Below are positions 8,053 to 15,724 of a DNA stretch of 58,228 nt, in pieces. The first letter of the stretch is position 1. Every line of letters begins with the position of its first letter. The stretch is from positions 1 to 58,228 of the forward strand of contig JACQWQ010000064.1 of NCBI GenBank assembly GCA_016209205.1. The letters are read 5' to 3'. Under the pieces are notes generated by a model. The model worked only from the letters and a program-made list of their open reading frames with translations. It did not search any database and was not told where the DNA came from. The DNA is from Chloroflexota bacterium (lineage in GTDB: Bacteria; Chloroflexota; Anaerolineae; UBA4142; SHND01). The translations under genes and the position numbers were made by a program.

Positions 8053-9972
8053 CTATGCCATTGCTTTTTCCGCCTCGCGCGCCTTTTCCGCCGATTTCTT
8101 TAGTTTGCCGCGTTCTTCGTTGTTCAAAATCTTTTTGCGGAGGCGGATGTTGAGCGGCGTGACTTCCAAGAGCTCGTCTTCGGAGATGTATTCGATGGCG
8201 TCGTCGAGCGACATGTTGCGCGGCGGCGTGAGTTGAATCGCAATGTCGGCATTGGACGAGCGCATGTTCGTGAGATGTTTTTTCTTCGCCACGTTGACGA
8301 CGACATCCTCTTCGCGCGGGTTTTCGCCGACGACCATGCCCATATACACTTCGGCGCCGGGACCGATAAAGAGAATGCCGCGTCCTTCCGCGTTGCTCAA
8401 GCCGAACGTCGTCGCCGTGCCGGGTTCGTGCGCGACGAGCGAGCCGTGCGTGCGGGTGGCAATGTCGCCCGCGAGCGGATGATAACCTGCAAACAACGCG
8501 TGCATAATGCCCGTGCCGCGCGTCGCCGTGAGAAATTTGCTGCGGAAACCGAGCAAGCCGCGTGTCGGCACGCGATAACGCAGGTGCGCGCTGCCGTCGT
8601 CGCTGTGGTGCATTTCGGTCGTTTGCCCGCGCCGCGTGCCGAGCATTTCCATCACCGCGCCCAGCGAATCTTGCGCGACTTCGATAAACACATCTTCGTA
8701 CGGCTCTAATTTTTCGCCGTGCGCGCCCGTGTGAAAAATCACTTCGGGTTTGGCGACTTGGAATTCATAACCCTCGCGCCGCATCGTTTCAATCAAAATC
8801 GCCAGATGCAGTTCGCCGCGCCCGCTGACAATGAACGTGTCTGCGTTTTCGGTTTCTTGGACCGTCAGCGAAACGTTGTGCTCGAGTTCTTTGAACAAAC
8901 GCTCACGCAATTTGCGCGAAGTGCTCCATTGTCCTTCGCGTCCGCCAAAGGGCGAGGTGTTGACGGCGAACGTCATGCGCACGGTCGGCGCTTCGACGCG
9001 AATCGGCGGCAACGCTTTGGGCGCAACGGCATCGGCAATCGTTTCGCCGATAAAAACTTCGGGCAAGCCCGTGACGGCGACGATTTCGCCCGCTTCGGCT
9101 TGGTCCACCGGAATGCGTTCCAACCCTTGATGCACAAACAATTCGGCGATTTTATTTTTTTCCATGACGCCGTGGACATCAATGCGCATCACTTCTTGCG
9201 CCTTGCGAATTTGTCCGGCAAAGACGCGACCGATGGCGATGCGTCCTTTGTAATCGTCGTACGCCAGCGATGTGACCAACAACTGCAATGGGTCGTCGGG
9301 CGCGATTTCGGGCGCGGGGATGTATTCGAGAATGGTGTCGAACAGCGGTTGCAAATCGCCCTCACCCCCGACCCCTCTCCCTCTGGGAGAGGGGAGCATG
9401 AGCGAGGGGAGCGCATTGAACGCACGCTGTGCGAGATGCGGGTCAAGCGTCGCACGTCCCGTCAGCGCGTCGGTATACACGATTGGGAATTCGGCTTGTT
9501 CATCCGTCGCGCCGAGGTCCACAAACAAATCAAACGTCGCGTTTGCCACATGATTCAAGCGCGCGTGCGGGCGGTCCACTTTGTTAATGACCACAATCGC
9601 CTGATGCCCAAGTTCCAACGCTTTACGCAACACAAAACGCGTTTGCGGCATCGGACCGTCCACCGCGTCCACCAAAAGCAAAACGCCGTCCGCCATGTTC
9701 AAAACGCGTTCCACTTCGCCGCCAAAGTCCGCGTGTCCGGGCGTATCAATGATATTGATTTTGACGCCGCGATAGGTGATGGCGGTATTTTTGGCGAGAA
9801 TCGTGATGCCGCGTTCGCGTTCCAAATCGTTCGAGTCCATTACGCGTTCTTGGACGACTTGGTTGTCGCGAAAAATGTGGGATTGTTTCAACATCGCGTC
9901 TACAAGCGTGGTCTTGCCGTGATCAACGTGCGCGATGATGGCGATGTTACGAATGTCGTTACGAGTGGTCAT
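8053..9972 (-). CDS. typA: Translational GTPase TypA/BipA with in-frame palindromic insertion
   Basis: 639 residues. G motifs are intact: [10 protein letters not shown] (G1), RGITI (G2), DTPGHADF (G3), NKVD (G4). EF-Tu-like domain II, an EF-G-like domain ([22 protein letters not shown]) and the TypA-specific C-terminal domain follow. It is a ribosome-associated GTPase used in stress and 50S maturation. Residues ~188-206 ([13 protein letters not shown]) in the G domain are not part of the family and come from a repeat at the DNA level. No Shine-Dalgarno sequence precedes the ATG; instead there is a run of ATTTCTAA repeats. A promoter and a terminator-like hairpin lie upstream, suggesting attenuation. 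Confidence 0.95.
   Translation of the reverse strand: MTTRNDIRNIAIIAHVDHGKTTLVDAMLKQSHIFRDNQVVQERVMDSNDLERERGITILAKNTAITYRGVKINIIDTPGHADFGGEVERVLNMADGVLLLVDAVDGPMPQTRFVLRKALELGHQAIVVINKVDRPHARLNHVANATFDLFVDLGATDEQAEFPIVYTDALTGRATLDPHLAQRAFNALPSLMLPSPRGRGVGGEGDLQPLFDTILEYIPAPEIAPDDPLQLLVTSLAYDDYKGRIAIGRVFAGQIRKAQEVMRIDVHGVMEKNKIAELFVHQGLERIPVDQAEAGEIVAVTGLPEVFIGETIADAVAPKALPPIRVEAPTVRMTFAVNTSPFGGREGQWSTSRKLRERLFKELEHNVSLTVQETENADTFIVSGRGELHLAILIETMRREGYEFQVAKPEVIFHTGAHGEKLEPYEDVFIEVAQDSLGAVMEMLGTRRGQTTEMHHSDDGSAHLRYRVPTRGLLGFRSKFLTATRGTGIMHALFAGYHPLAGDIATRTHGSLVAHEPGTATTFGLSNAEGRGILFIGPGAEVYMGMVVGENPREEDVVVNVAKKKHLTNMRSSNADIAIQLTPPRNMSLDDAIEYISEDELLEVTPLNIRLRKKILNNEERGKLKKSAEKAREAEKAMA
9356..9418. 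repeat. Palindromic G/C-rich repeat inserted in typA
   Basis: CCCTCACCCCCGACCCCTCT followed by CCCTCTGGGAGAGGGG is the sequence type seen in many environmental genomes as an intergenic repeat. Here it lies within the typA reading frame and is translated as [13 protein letters not shown], adding about 20 residues between [16 protein letters not shown] and [15 protein letters not shown]. Confidence 0.75.
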
Positions 9973-10062
9973 GGAAATTAGAAATTAGAAATTAGAAATT
10001 GGAATTTGGAAATTCGGTATTCGAATCCAATTTCCAACGTCCAACATCCAACCTCCAGTTTG
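9973..10062. repeat. AT-rich tandem GAAATTAG repeats in the typA leader
   Basis: GAAATTAGAAATTAGAAATT and variants (GAAATTGG, GAATTTGG) fill the bases directly before the typA start codon. A TCCAACGTCCAACATCCAAC stretch follows; related TTGGAGGTTGGA repeats occur inside uvrC at ~42 kb. No ribosome-binding site is visible here for typA. Confidence 0.6.
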
Positions 10063-10090
10063 CAAACAAAAACCTCGGCGGCTGCCGAGG
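10063..10090 (-). terminator. Terminator-like hairpin in the typA leader
   Basis: Read on the minus strand, CCTCGGC-AGCC-GCCGAGG is followed by TTTTTGTTTGC, a standard intrinsic terminator. It lies between the minus-strand promoter at 10135-10162 and typA, so it would either attenuate typA or end a ~60-nt RNA. Confidence 0.7.
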
Positions 10091-10134
10091 GCATCATGTT
10101 TACAAGAGCGTGAACACCTCAATAGTGCGCCAGC

Positions 10135-10162
10135 ATTATATACGTGACGCGGTGGGATTCAA
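10135..10162 (-). promoter_or_regulatory. Sigma-70-type promoter for typA or a short leader RNA
   Basis: On the minus strand, TTGAAT (10162-10157), a 16-bp spacer and a perfect TATAAT (10140-10135). The predicted start is near 10128, about 155 nt before the typA ATG and upstream of the terminator-like hairpin. Confidence 0.65.
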
Positions 10163-10224
10163 AATCGCAGGGTGAAACGCGGAATCCCGTAGTAACGAAT
10201 TTATTCGTTGAGCGGCATGGATGG

Positions 10225-10388
10225 ACATTCAACGGGTGTGCGTCAATTTTGTGGGTCGGTGGTCGCAAGCTCCTGCTCGCGTGGATTTGTCGAATGCACT
10301 TCATTCGCATCCACGTGGGGCACGCTGGATTACAAATCCAGCGCGAGCAGCGTCTTACCCAAAAACGTGACGCACACCCACATTCAAC
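10225..10388. mobile_element. Miniature inverted-repeat element (copy 1) with 9-bp target duplication
   Basis: The element spans 10234-10379 (146 bp). It begins GGGTGTGCGTCA and ends TGACGCACACCC, a perfect 12-bp terminal inverted repeat. The 9-mer ACATTCAAC flanks it directly on both sides (10225-10233 and 10380-10388). The interior folds into nested arms (CTGCTCGC with GCGAGCAG, a GTGGAT..ATCCAC arm, GCTGGATT with AATCCAGC). It has no open frame, so it must depend on a transposase supplied elsewhere. It landed just upstream of the ArsR-operon promoter; its right target copy contributes CAAC to the first operator-like palindrome. Confidence 0.9.
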
Positions 10389-10439
10389 CAAACAGTTGAC
10401 AATTCGGCAGACCTGCGATAATATTCAACCAAATGGTTG
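10385..10439 (+). promoter_or_regulatory. ArsR-operon promoter with two operator-like palindromes; leaderless transcript
   Basis: TTGACA (10396-10401), a 17-bp spacer and TAATAT (10419-10424) form a near-consensus promoter whose start (~10431) falls 1-3 bases before the ATG at 10433, so the mRNA would be leaderless. CAAC-N6-GTTG (10385-10398) overlaps the -35 box, and CAACC-N4-GGTTG (10426-10439) overlaps the start codon. The two palindromes are centred 41 bp apart, about four helical turns. Autorepression by the encoded ArsR protein is inferred. Confidence 0.75.
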
Positions 10440-10807
10440 ATGAAAAATCACGTGCGCTCGATCGCGTTTTTCACGCGCTGGCAGATCCGACGCGGCGCGA
10501 GATTTTACGCCGCGTCGCGCGCCAAGCATACACCGTGAGCGAACTGGCCGAGCCGTTCGAAATGTCCCTGGCAGCGGTCTCCAAGCACATCAAGGTGCTT
10601 GAGAAAGCCGCGCTGCTCCAACAGACCGTGGAGGGACGGATACGGCGCTGTCGTCTCAATCCTGCGCCGCTCCGCAATGCGGCTGCCGAAATCGCGTCGC
10701 TGGAACAGTTCTGGGACCGCCAGCTCGCGGCGCTGGATGCGTTTCTGGCGCAAAGCAACGCGGCGGCTGGCAAATCCGGCAAAACGACAAAGCGGAGCAA
10801 AAAATGA
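10433..10807 (+). CDS. ArsR-family winged-helix repressor
   Basis: 124 residues. RVFHALADPTRREILRRVARQAYTVSELAEPFEMSLAAVSKHIKVLEKAALL is the canonical ArsR winged-helix with recognition helix SLAAVSKHIKVLE, then wing residues VEGRIRRCRLN. No metal-binding ELCVCDL-type motif is present, matching the ArsR subgroup paired with AHSA1/SRPBCC proteins. The C-terminus is Lys-rich. It overlaps the next gene by ATGA. It probably represses its own operon through the palindromes at 10385-10439. Confidence 0.9.
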   Translation: MVDEKSRALDRVFHALADPTRREILRRVARQAYTVSELAEPFEMSLAAVSKHIKVLEKAALLQQTVEGRIRRCRLNPAPLRNAAAEIASLEQFWDRQLAALDAFLAQSNAAAGKSGKTTKRSKK

Positions 10808-11238
10808 ATCCAACGGCGGCAGTCATGCGGCGCGTGTTGCGCGGGTCGCGGGACCAAGTTTTCGCGGCGTGGAGTGACCCACATCTCATGGCGCAGTGGT
10901 TTTTTGTGGAACCGGGATGGTGTGCGCAGGTTGAAAACGAGTTTCGCGTCGGCGGCAGCTACACGATTGAAATGCGCACCGGAAACGATGCGCTGTTCGT
11001 TATCTTTGGCGAATACCGCGAGATCGTGCGGGATTCCAAAATCGTGTTCACGTGGAATTCGCCGCTGGTGCAAAACACGTTGGTTACGATTGAACTGCGC
11101 GCGCTCGGAGCGCAGACGGAATTGACGCTGACGCACGAATTATTTCCGGATGCGGCGGCGCGGGAGCGCGATGCGGGAGGTTGGCAAGGTTGTCTCGACA
11201 ATCTCGCGCGCTTTCTGGAAATTCGATATGGAGTATAA
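10804..11238 (+). CDS. SRPBCC (AHSA1-type) domain protein
   Basis: 144 residues. VLRGSRDQVFAAWSDPHLMAQWF at the N-terminus and a WQGCLDNLARFLE C-terminal helix are the hallmark ends of an AHSA1/START-like hydrophobic-cavity fold. It is translationally coupled to the ArsR gene (4-bp overlap). Such ArsR-SRPBCC pairs are common; the ligand is unknown. Confidence 0.85.
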   Translation: MNPTAAVMRRVLRGSRDQVFAAWSDPHLMAQWFFVEPGWCAQVENEFRVGGSYTIEMRTGNDALFVIFGEYREIVRDSKIVFTWNSPLVQNTLVTIELRALGAQTELTLTHELFPDAAARERDAGGWQGCLDNLARFLEIRYGV

Positions 11239-11240
11239 AC

Positions 11241-11672
11241 ATGCCACGTTTTCAGCATACGCAAAAGGTTAATGCTACGCCGGAACAGGTTTGGTTAATC
11301 CTCGGTGATTTATCAAAGGTGGATCAGTGGATTCCGGGCATCACCTCGGTGCGCGTACAGGGGAAGCGCGAACGCATTTGCACGTTTGCAAACGGCGCAG
11401 TGCAGCACGAAGAAATCTCGGATTACTCGGACGATACTCGTGCCTACAGTTACCACATCGAAGGGAGTCCGCTTCCGGTAAAAAACAATCGCGGCAGGTT
11501 CCAGGTGCAAGTGGAGGGAACGGGGGCGCGCATTGTGTGGGATTCGGAGTTTGACGCGCTCGACCCGGCGCAAGAAGCGCAGCTGGTCGAAATATGGGCG
11601 GGCGCCGCGCAAGGTGTTTTGCAGTCGTTGGTTCAACTGGTGGAGCGGGCCGAGGCGGACAGACGGAGGTGA
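11241..11672 (+). CDS. SRPBCC (polyketide cyclase-like) domain protein
   Basis: 143 residues from the ATG at 11241, two bases after the preceding stop. MPRFQHTQKVNATPEQVWLILGDLSKVDQWIPGI matches the N-terminal strand-helix of the polyketide cyclase/dehydrase type of SRPBCC. The C-terminal helix LVEIWAGAAQGVLQSLVQLVERA closes the cavity. It is distinct from the AHSA1-type neighbour. Third gene of the ArsR operon; ligand unknown. Confidence 0.8.
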   Translation: MPRFQHTQKVNATPEQVWLILGDLSKVDQWIPGITSVRVQGKRERICTFANGAVQHEEISDYSDDTRAYSYHIEGSPLPVKNNRGRFQVQVEGTGARIVWDSEFDALDPAQEAQLVEIWAGAAQGVLQSLVQLVERAEADRRR

Positions 11673-11677
11673 GGTAC

Positions 11678-12004
11678 GTGCGAACGGAAAAACAAATCGC
11701 GGCAATTTCCGCCGAACTGGCGAATGATCCACAGGTGACGCAAGGAAAGATGTTCGGCGCATCGGGATTCAAGCTTGACGGCAAAGTGTTTGCAATGTTT
11801 GTCAAGGGCAAGTTGGTGATTAAAGTGCCGCAGGCACGGGCGGCAGAACTCGTTCAAACCGGCCAAGGCGAATTTTTTGATCCCGGGCATGGTCGGCGCA
11901 TGAAAGAGTGGGTTGCCTTTGAGCACGGGAGCAAGAGTGTTTGGCGGCAGTGGATTGCGGAAGCCAAAGCGTACGTCGCCGCGAGCGCGGGGGAGAAACG
12001 CTAA
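11678..12004 (+). CDS. TfoX N-terminal-like protein
   Basis: 108 residues from GTG at 11678, with GGAGG at 11665-11669; a GTG at 11669 overlapping the previous stop is the alternative. GKMFGASGFKLDGKVFAMFVKGKLVIKVP is the TfoX-N beta-sheet signature, and the tail (RRMKEWVAFEHGSKSVWRQWIAEAKAYV) fits the family of ~110-residue stand-alone proteins. In enterobacteria TfoX regulates competence; that role should not be transferred here. Last gene of the ArsR operon, 30 bp from the convergent PBP gene with no clear terminator between. Confidence 0.8.
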   Translation: MRTEKQIAAISAELANDPQVTQGKMFGASGFKLDGKVFAMFVKGKLVIKVPQARAAELVQTGQGEFFDPGHGRRMKEWVAFEHGSKSVWRQWIAEAKAYVAASAGEKR

Positions 12005-12034
12005 ACGCGTCTATGCTTGAAGCGGCTTGGCAAA

Positions 12035-14212
12035 TTACTCCGAAGGCGGTGGCGTAGCCGTCGGCGCGCCTTTGGGTGAGGGAGATGGGGCTTTGACGTT
12101 GAAATACTTTTCAATGACCTTGCGAAAAATTGGCGCGGCAACTTTGGATCCTTCGCCGCCGTTTTCGACCATGACGCAGCAGGCGATTTGCGGGTCTTCG
12201 TACGGCGCGAATCCGGCGAACCACGCGTGCGGGTCGCGATTGCCGGGGACTTGGGCGGTGCCCGTTTTGCCCGCGGTGCTGATAGGCAATTTTTCAAACA
12301 CGTAGGCGGCGGTACCCTCTTTCGACAGCGTGACGCCTTTCATGGCTTCACGTACGGTCTGCAAAGTTCCCGCGCTGACGGGAAGAGCGCCGCGCTTTTG
12401 GGGCTGCACAGTTTCTTCGGTGCCGTTTACAAAATCCTGAATTTTCGTAATCAAGTTCGGACGCCACAAGGTTCCGCCATTCGCGACCGCGGCGATAAAG
12501 TCTACGACCTGAAGCGGCGAAACGAGAAACGTATCTTGTCCGATTGCCGTGTCGGTGCTGTCGGTCGGCTGCCATTCCTGCACCTTCGGGTCGGGCACGT
12601 TGCCCGCGACTTCTTCGATTCCAATGCCCGTTTCGGAACCGAGACCAAATGCTTTGCAAAAATCGGTGAGCAAGTTTTCGTCTTTGTCGTGCAAAATCAG
12701 ACCGATTTCGTAAAACGCGATGTCACAGGATTGAGTGATCGCGTTCTTGAGCGAGATGCGTCCATGTGTCCTACCGTATGCCCAGATCCAACATGCTTTC
12801 GGATAGCCGAGCTTGTTCCAAATTCCCGTGCACAGAAATGGAGTGTTTGGGGACAAGCCGCCGCGCTCGAGGGCAGTGGCGGCGGTAATCACCTTTTGCA
12901 TCGAGCCGTGCGGGTACGCGCCTTGCGTCGCGCGATTTAGCATGATTTTTTGCGGAGCGGTCAAATACTGTGTGCGTTCCTGATTGCGATTGCGGTCCGC
13001 GAATGCGTTCGAGTCGTACCCGGGGTTGCTGTACAGCGCGAGCATGTTGCCGGTCTTGACATCCATCACGGCGATGCTGCCGCGTTTCTCGCCGAGCAAC
13101 GTCGCGACGTGTTTTTGGAGCGCGCTGTCCAATGTGGAATAAATGCTCTTGCTTTGCTCTGCCGCGCGTTCGGCAATCACTTCGACTTGCCCGCCTTCCG
13201 CGTTCAAGGCGACCAGTTTGCCGCCGCGTCCGCCCGAAAGATATTGTTCCCCCAATTGTTCCAGTCCCGCGCGTCCGAAAGACTCGCCTTCACGATAGCC
13301 GCGTCCGTACAATTCACCCAATTCATCCGCCGTGATGGGTCCGACATATCCCGCGACATGTCCCGCCGCGGCTGCTAACGGATATTGACGCGCGTCCTGC
13401 TCTTCGAGAACAATGCCGGGCAGGGACAATGCTTCGGTGTTTTGCTGCGCCACTTCGGGCGTGATGGTTTGAATCGGAATTTTCCATTCCGCGTTTTGAC
13501 CCGCGTAGCGTTTTTTGATGTCGGCTTGCGAAAGACCTAAAACGGGCTCGAGCGCGGCGAGCACCTGCGCTTCGGCTTTGTTGCGCCGCATCTCGGCGGG
13601 CCATAAATTCACGACGATGGCGCGCACGCCGATGGCGACGGGCGCGCCCGCGCGATCATAAATGTTGCCGCGCGTGGATTTGGTGACATACAATTTTAGG
13701 CGATTGCCGTTTTCGAGCTGTGAGAGAATCAAGCGCGGCGACCACACAATGCCCCATTTGCCGCGTTCGCGCACGAGCGAAAACGCATTTTCTTGATCGA
13801 GCGGTCCGAGCAGCGCAGTTTCAAAGCGCACCTTGAATTGCGCGGTCGCGGTGTTACCCTCTTCGGCAATGCCGGTGAGGGCGGGCACGACTTTGGTGAT
13901 AGTTGCCTCGCGCGTAATGTCCGTATAGCGCTGTACGAATTCGGCTTGCGAGATCTTGGTGTGTGCCGCGGGGGCGAGAGTGGCGTACATCGCGGGGAAA
14001 TTGTTTTTGCTCCACGCATCCAAAAAAAGGCGCGCGGTCACGTCCGCGGGCTGCGGCGCCGGAGTTTGCGTTGGCGATAGAGTGGGGGGCAAGACCGGGG
14101 CAGTGGCCGGTTGCGCTGTATCGCACGCGTCGAGCGCGACGACAACGCCGCTCAGGGCAAGAATTTTGAGAAAGGCGCGACGCGAAAAAATTTTCAGACT
14201 GAAATCGTACAT
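12035..14212 (-). CDS. Peptidoglycan D,D-transpeptidase (class B PBP), Tat-type lipoprotein
   Basis: 725 residues. The N-terminus carries a twin-arginine motif (SRRAFLK) and a lipobox ending LDAC (Cys30), so it is probably Tat-exported and lipid-anchored, unusual for a PBP, which normally has a transmembrane anchor. A Pro-rich linker leads to an NTF2-like MecA-N domain (~60-165), a PBP dimerisation domain (~175-345) and the transpeptidase domain: SMQK (Ser437, Lys440), SCD (495-497, in place of the usual SxN) and KTG (649-651). It cross-links peptidoglycan in elongation or division. The C-terminus is Pro/Ser-rich. Confidence 0.9.
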   Translation of the reverse strand: MYDFSLKIFSRRAFLKILALSGVVVALDACDTAQPATAPVLPPTLSPTQTPAPQPADVTARLFLDAWSKNNFPAMYATLAPAAHTKISQAEFVQRYTDITREATITKVVPALTGIAEEGNTATAQFKVRFETALLGPLDQENAFSLVRERGKWGIVWSPRLILSQLENGNRLKLYVTKSTRGNIYDRAGAPVAIGVRAIVVNLWPAEMRRNKAEAQVLAALEPVLGLSQADIKKRYAGQNAEWKIPIQTITPEVAQQNTEALSLPGIVLEEQDARQYPLAAAAGHVAGYVGPITADELGELYGRGYREGESFGRAGLEQLGEQYLSGGRGGKLVALNAEGGQVEVIAERAAEQSKSIYSTLDSALQKHVATLLGEKRGSIAVMDVKTGNMLALYSNPGYDSNAFADRNRNQERTQYLTAPQKIMLNRATQGAYPHGSMQKVITAATALERGGLSPNTPFLCTGIWNKLGYPKACWIWAYGRTHGRISLKNAITQSCDIAFYEIGLILHDKDENLLTDFCKAFGLGSETGIGIEEVAGNVPDPKVQEWQPTDSTDTAIGQDTFLVSPLQVVDFIAAVANGGTLWRPNLITKIQDFVNGTEETVQPQKRGALPVSAGTLQTVREAMKGVTLSKEGTAAYVFEKLPISTAGKTGTAQVPGNRDPHAWFAGFAPYEDPQIACCVMVENGGEGSKVAAPIFRKVIEKYFNVKAPSPSPKGAPTATPPPSE

Positions 14213-14292
14213 TGGAGACTGCTATAGCAGCAAACGCGAAGCGGTCAGGACGCAAACATTATAGCAGAGTCGCGCGCGGCGAACAATATCAC

Positions 14293-14540
14293 GTTGCTGG
14301 AGGGTGTGCGTCACAATTTTGGGCGAATCAATTCGCTCGCGACAAAATCACGCAACCTGCCTTCGCAGGTTGGGATTTCAGTGTGCGGTCGCGAATCTAT
14401 TCGATTCGTTGCGAACTGTGTTCGCGAGCACACTTGTGTAGTTGTTGGCGCGATTTTTCCGATGAAGGCGATGGAATACATCGCACATCGGCAGCGCCCG
14501 CCGCGCCGACCCAAAACTTTGACGCACACCCGTTGCTGGA
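14293..14540. mobile_element. Miniature inverted-repeat element (copy 2) with 9-bp target duplication
   Basis: The element spans 14302-14531 (230 bp). It has the same 12-bp ends as copy 1 (GGGTGTGCGTCA / TGACGCACACCC) and the duplication GTTGCTGGA at 14293-14301 and 14532-14540. The interior is a string of hairpins (GCGAATCAATTCGC; AACCTGCCTTCGCAGGTT; CGCGAATC..GATTCGTTGCG; GATGAAGGCGATG..CATC). It lies between the PBP gene and the beta-propeller remnant. Nothing else is visible in the 380-bp gap. Confidence 0.9.
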
Positions 14541-14594
14541 GGCATCCGTACATGCCCCCAGCAACTGCGGGAGGAGAAGAAGTTCAAGCGAAGG

Positions 14595-15398
14595 TTACGG
14601 CGTGGGCGACGCGACGCTCCAGATTCGTCCTTGCATAACCTGACCACCCGCTGTCGGATCGTCGCCGATGTACAGATTGCCCGCGGCGTCCAATCCCAAT
14701 CCGCTGATGTTTTGATAAGGGACGTTCGCGCCGTTATACGATCCAAAGGCAGAATTCTGATTGAGCGCGGTTGTATCCGTGGCATACTGCCACACCAGGG
14801 TCGTGTCGGCAATGAATAGAGTCGCGCCACTCGCGATGAGGGTGGCGGGGGCAGTGATGCCGGCTAGTCCCAACCCCGCGCTGCGACAGCCCGTCGCGCA
14901 GCCGGGCGCGTTGGCGATCATTGTAATCGCGGCGGTCTCGGCGAGATACAGATCGGTCCCCACAAATGCCAGTCCCAGCACGCGGCGTCGGTCTGACGAT
15001 GTTCCAATCGTCCGTGCAGTTTGTGTCGCTGCGGCGGGATTATTGATGCGGACGAGGTTGCCCTTTTTCAAGAAACTGACGTACAGGTTGCCATCCGGTC
15101 CGAGTGCAACGGTGGTCGGGCGGTTGCCGCCCAAGCCCGCATTGGGCGCCAGCAATACCGGATTGCCGACGGTCTCGGTGACCGGATTGAACTTTAAGCG
15201 CCACACGCCGCGACTCTTGGACGAGTTGTCGGGGACGTAGACGAAATGGGTCGCCGGGTCAAAGGCGGGTGCGCCGGGAGAGGTTGCGGCGAGATTGCAG
15301 GTGGCGGGATTGAGGGCAAGGATTCCGTTTGCGCTGGCGTCGAGACGGCAGAAACTTTGGGCGTGATCGGCAACCCACAGGTGTGCGCCCAACGCCAC
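14595..15398 (-). CDS. NHL/SMP-30-like beta-propeller protein, probably 5' truncated
   Basis: 267 residues with repeated blades (ALGPDGNLYVSFLKKGNLVRI; LGLAFVGTDLYLAETAAITMI; LGLDAAGNLYIGDDP) typical of six-bladed NHL/SMP-30-like propellers. The only start in this frame is a GTG at 15398. Directly upstream, a CCTGAGCAGCGCGAAGGGT-type repeat puts a stop codon in frame, and no signal peptide is present, though relatives are usually secreted. I infer that the repeat replaced the original 5' end, so this may be a remnant. Confidence 0.6.
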   Translation of the reverse strand: MALGAHLWVADHAQSFCRLDASANGILALNPATCNLAATSPGAPAFDPATHFVYVPDNSSKSRGVWRLKFNPVTETVGNPVLLAPNAGLGGNRPTTVALGPDGNLYVSFLKKGNLVRINNPAAATQTARTIGTSSDRRRVLGLAFVGTDLYLAETAAITMIANAPGCATGCRSAGLGLAGITAPATLIASGATLFIADTTLVWQYATDTTALNQNSAFGSYNGANVPYQNISGLGLDAAGNLYIGDDPTAGGQVMQGRIWSVASPTP

Positions 15399-15415
15399 CG
15401 GACCAAAAGGATTCG

Positions 15416-15465
15416 TGACCCTTCGCGCTGCTCAGGGCAGGCTCGGCAACAGGTGGCAGGGCAAC
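15416..15465. repeat. CCTTCG..CTCAGGGCAGGC dispersed repeat
   Basis: CCCTTCGCGCTGCTCAGGGC followed by AGGCTCGG is of the same type as CCCTTCGGCTACGCTCAGGG at 16535 and 22615. It marks the broken 5' end of the beta-propeller gene. From here to 15724 I see no gene; TATAAT at 15665-15670 is a possible -10 for the following sigma gene but lacks a good -35. Confidence 0.55.
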
Positions 15466-15724
15466 CCAGTGGCACATCCAGAAAACAAGTTCAAGTGATT
15501 CCAGTATTACATCATTCTCGTTTGGTGGGGAACGTGCCCAAGTCCAAACCTATGTAGTGATTTAGGTGGGCGAAACAAGAACAGCGCCTCATTCCACTAT
15601 AGTACAAGCGCCTGCGAACGGATATGGCTAGACACCAAAAATGGGCGGCTGACAGCAGACGGGGTATAATATAACTCAAGTTGTGATATAGTTTGTCGGG
15701 AGCTCCGCACTTCTGGACATTCAA

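Noticed and set aside
8233-9981. Long plus-strand frame opposite typA
   Set aside because: Antisense shadow of a conserved gene with high GC at codon third positions.
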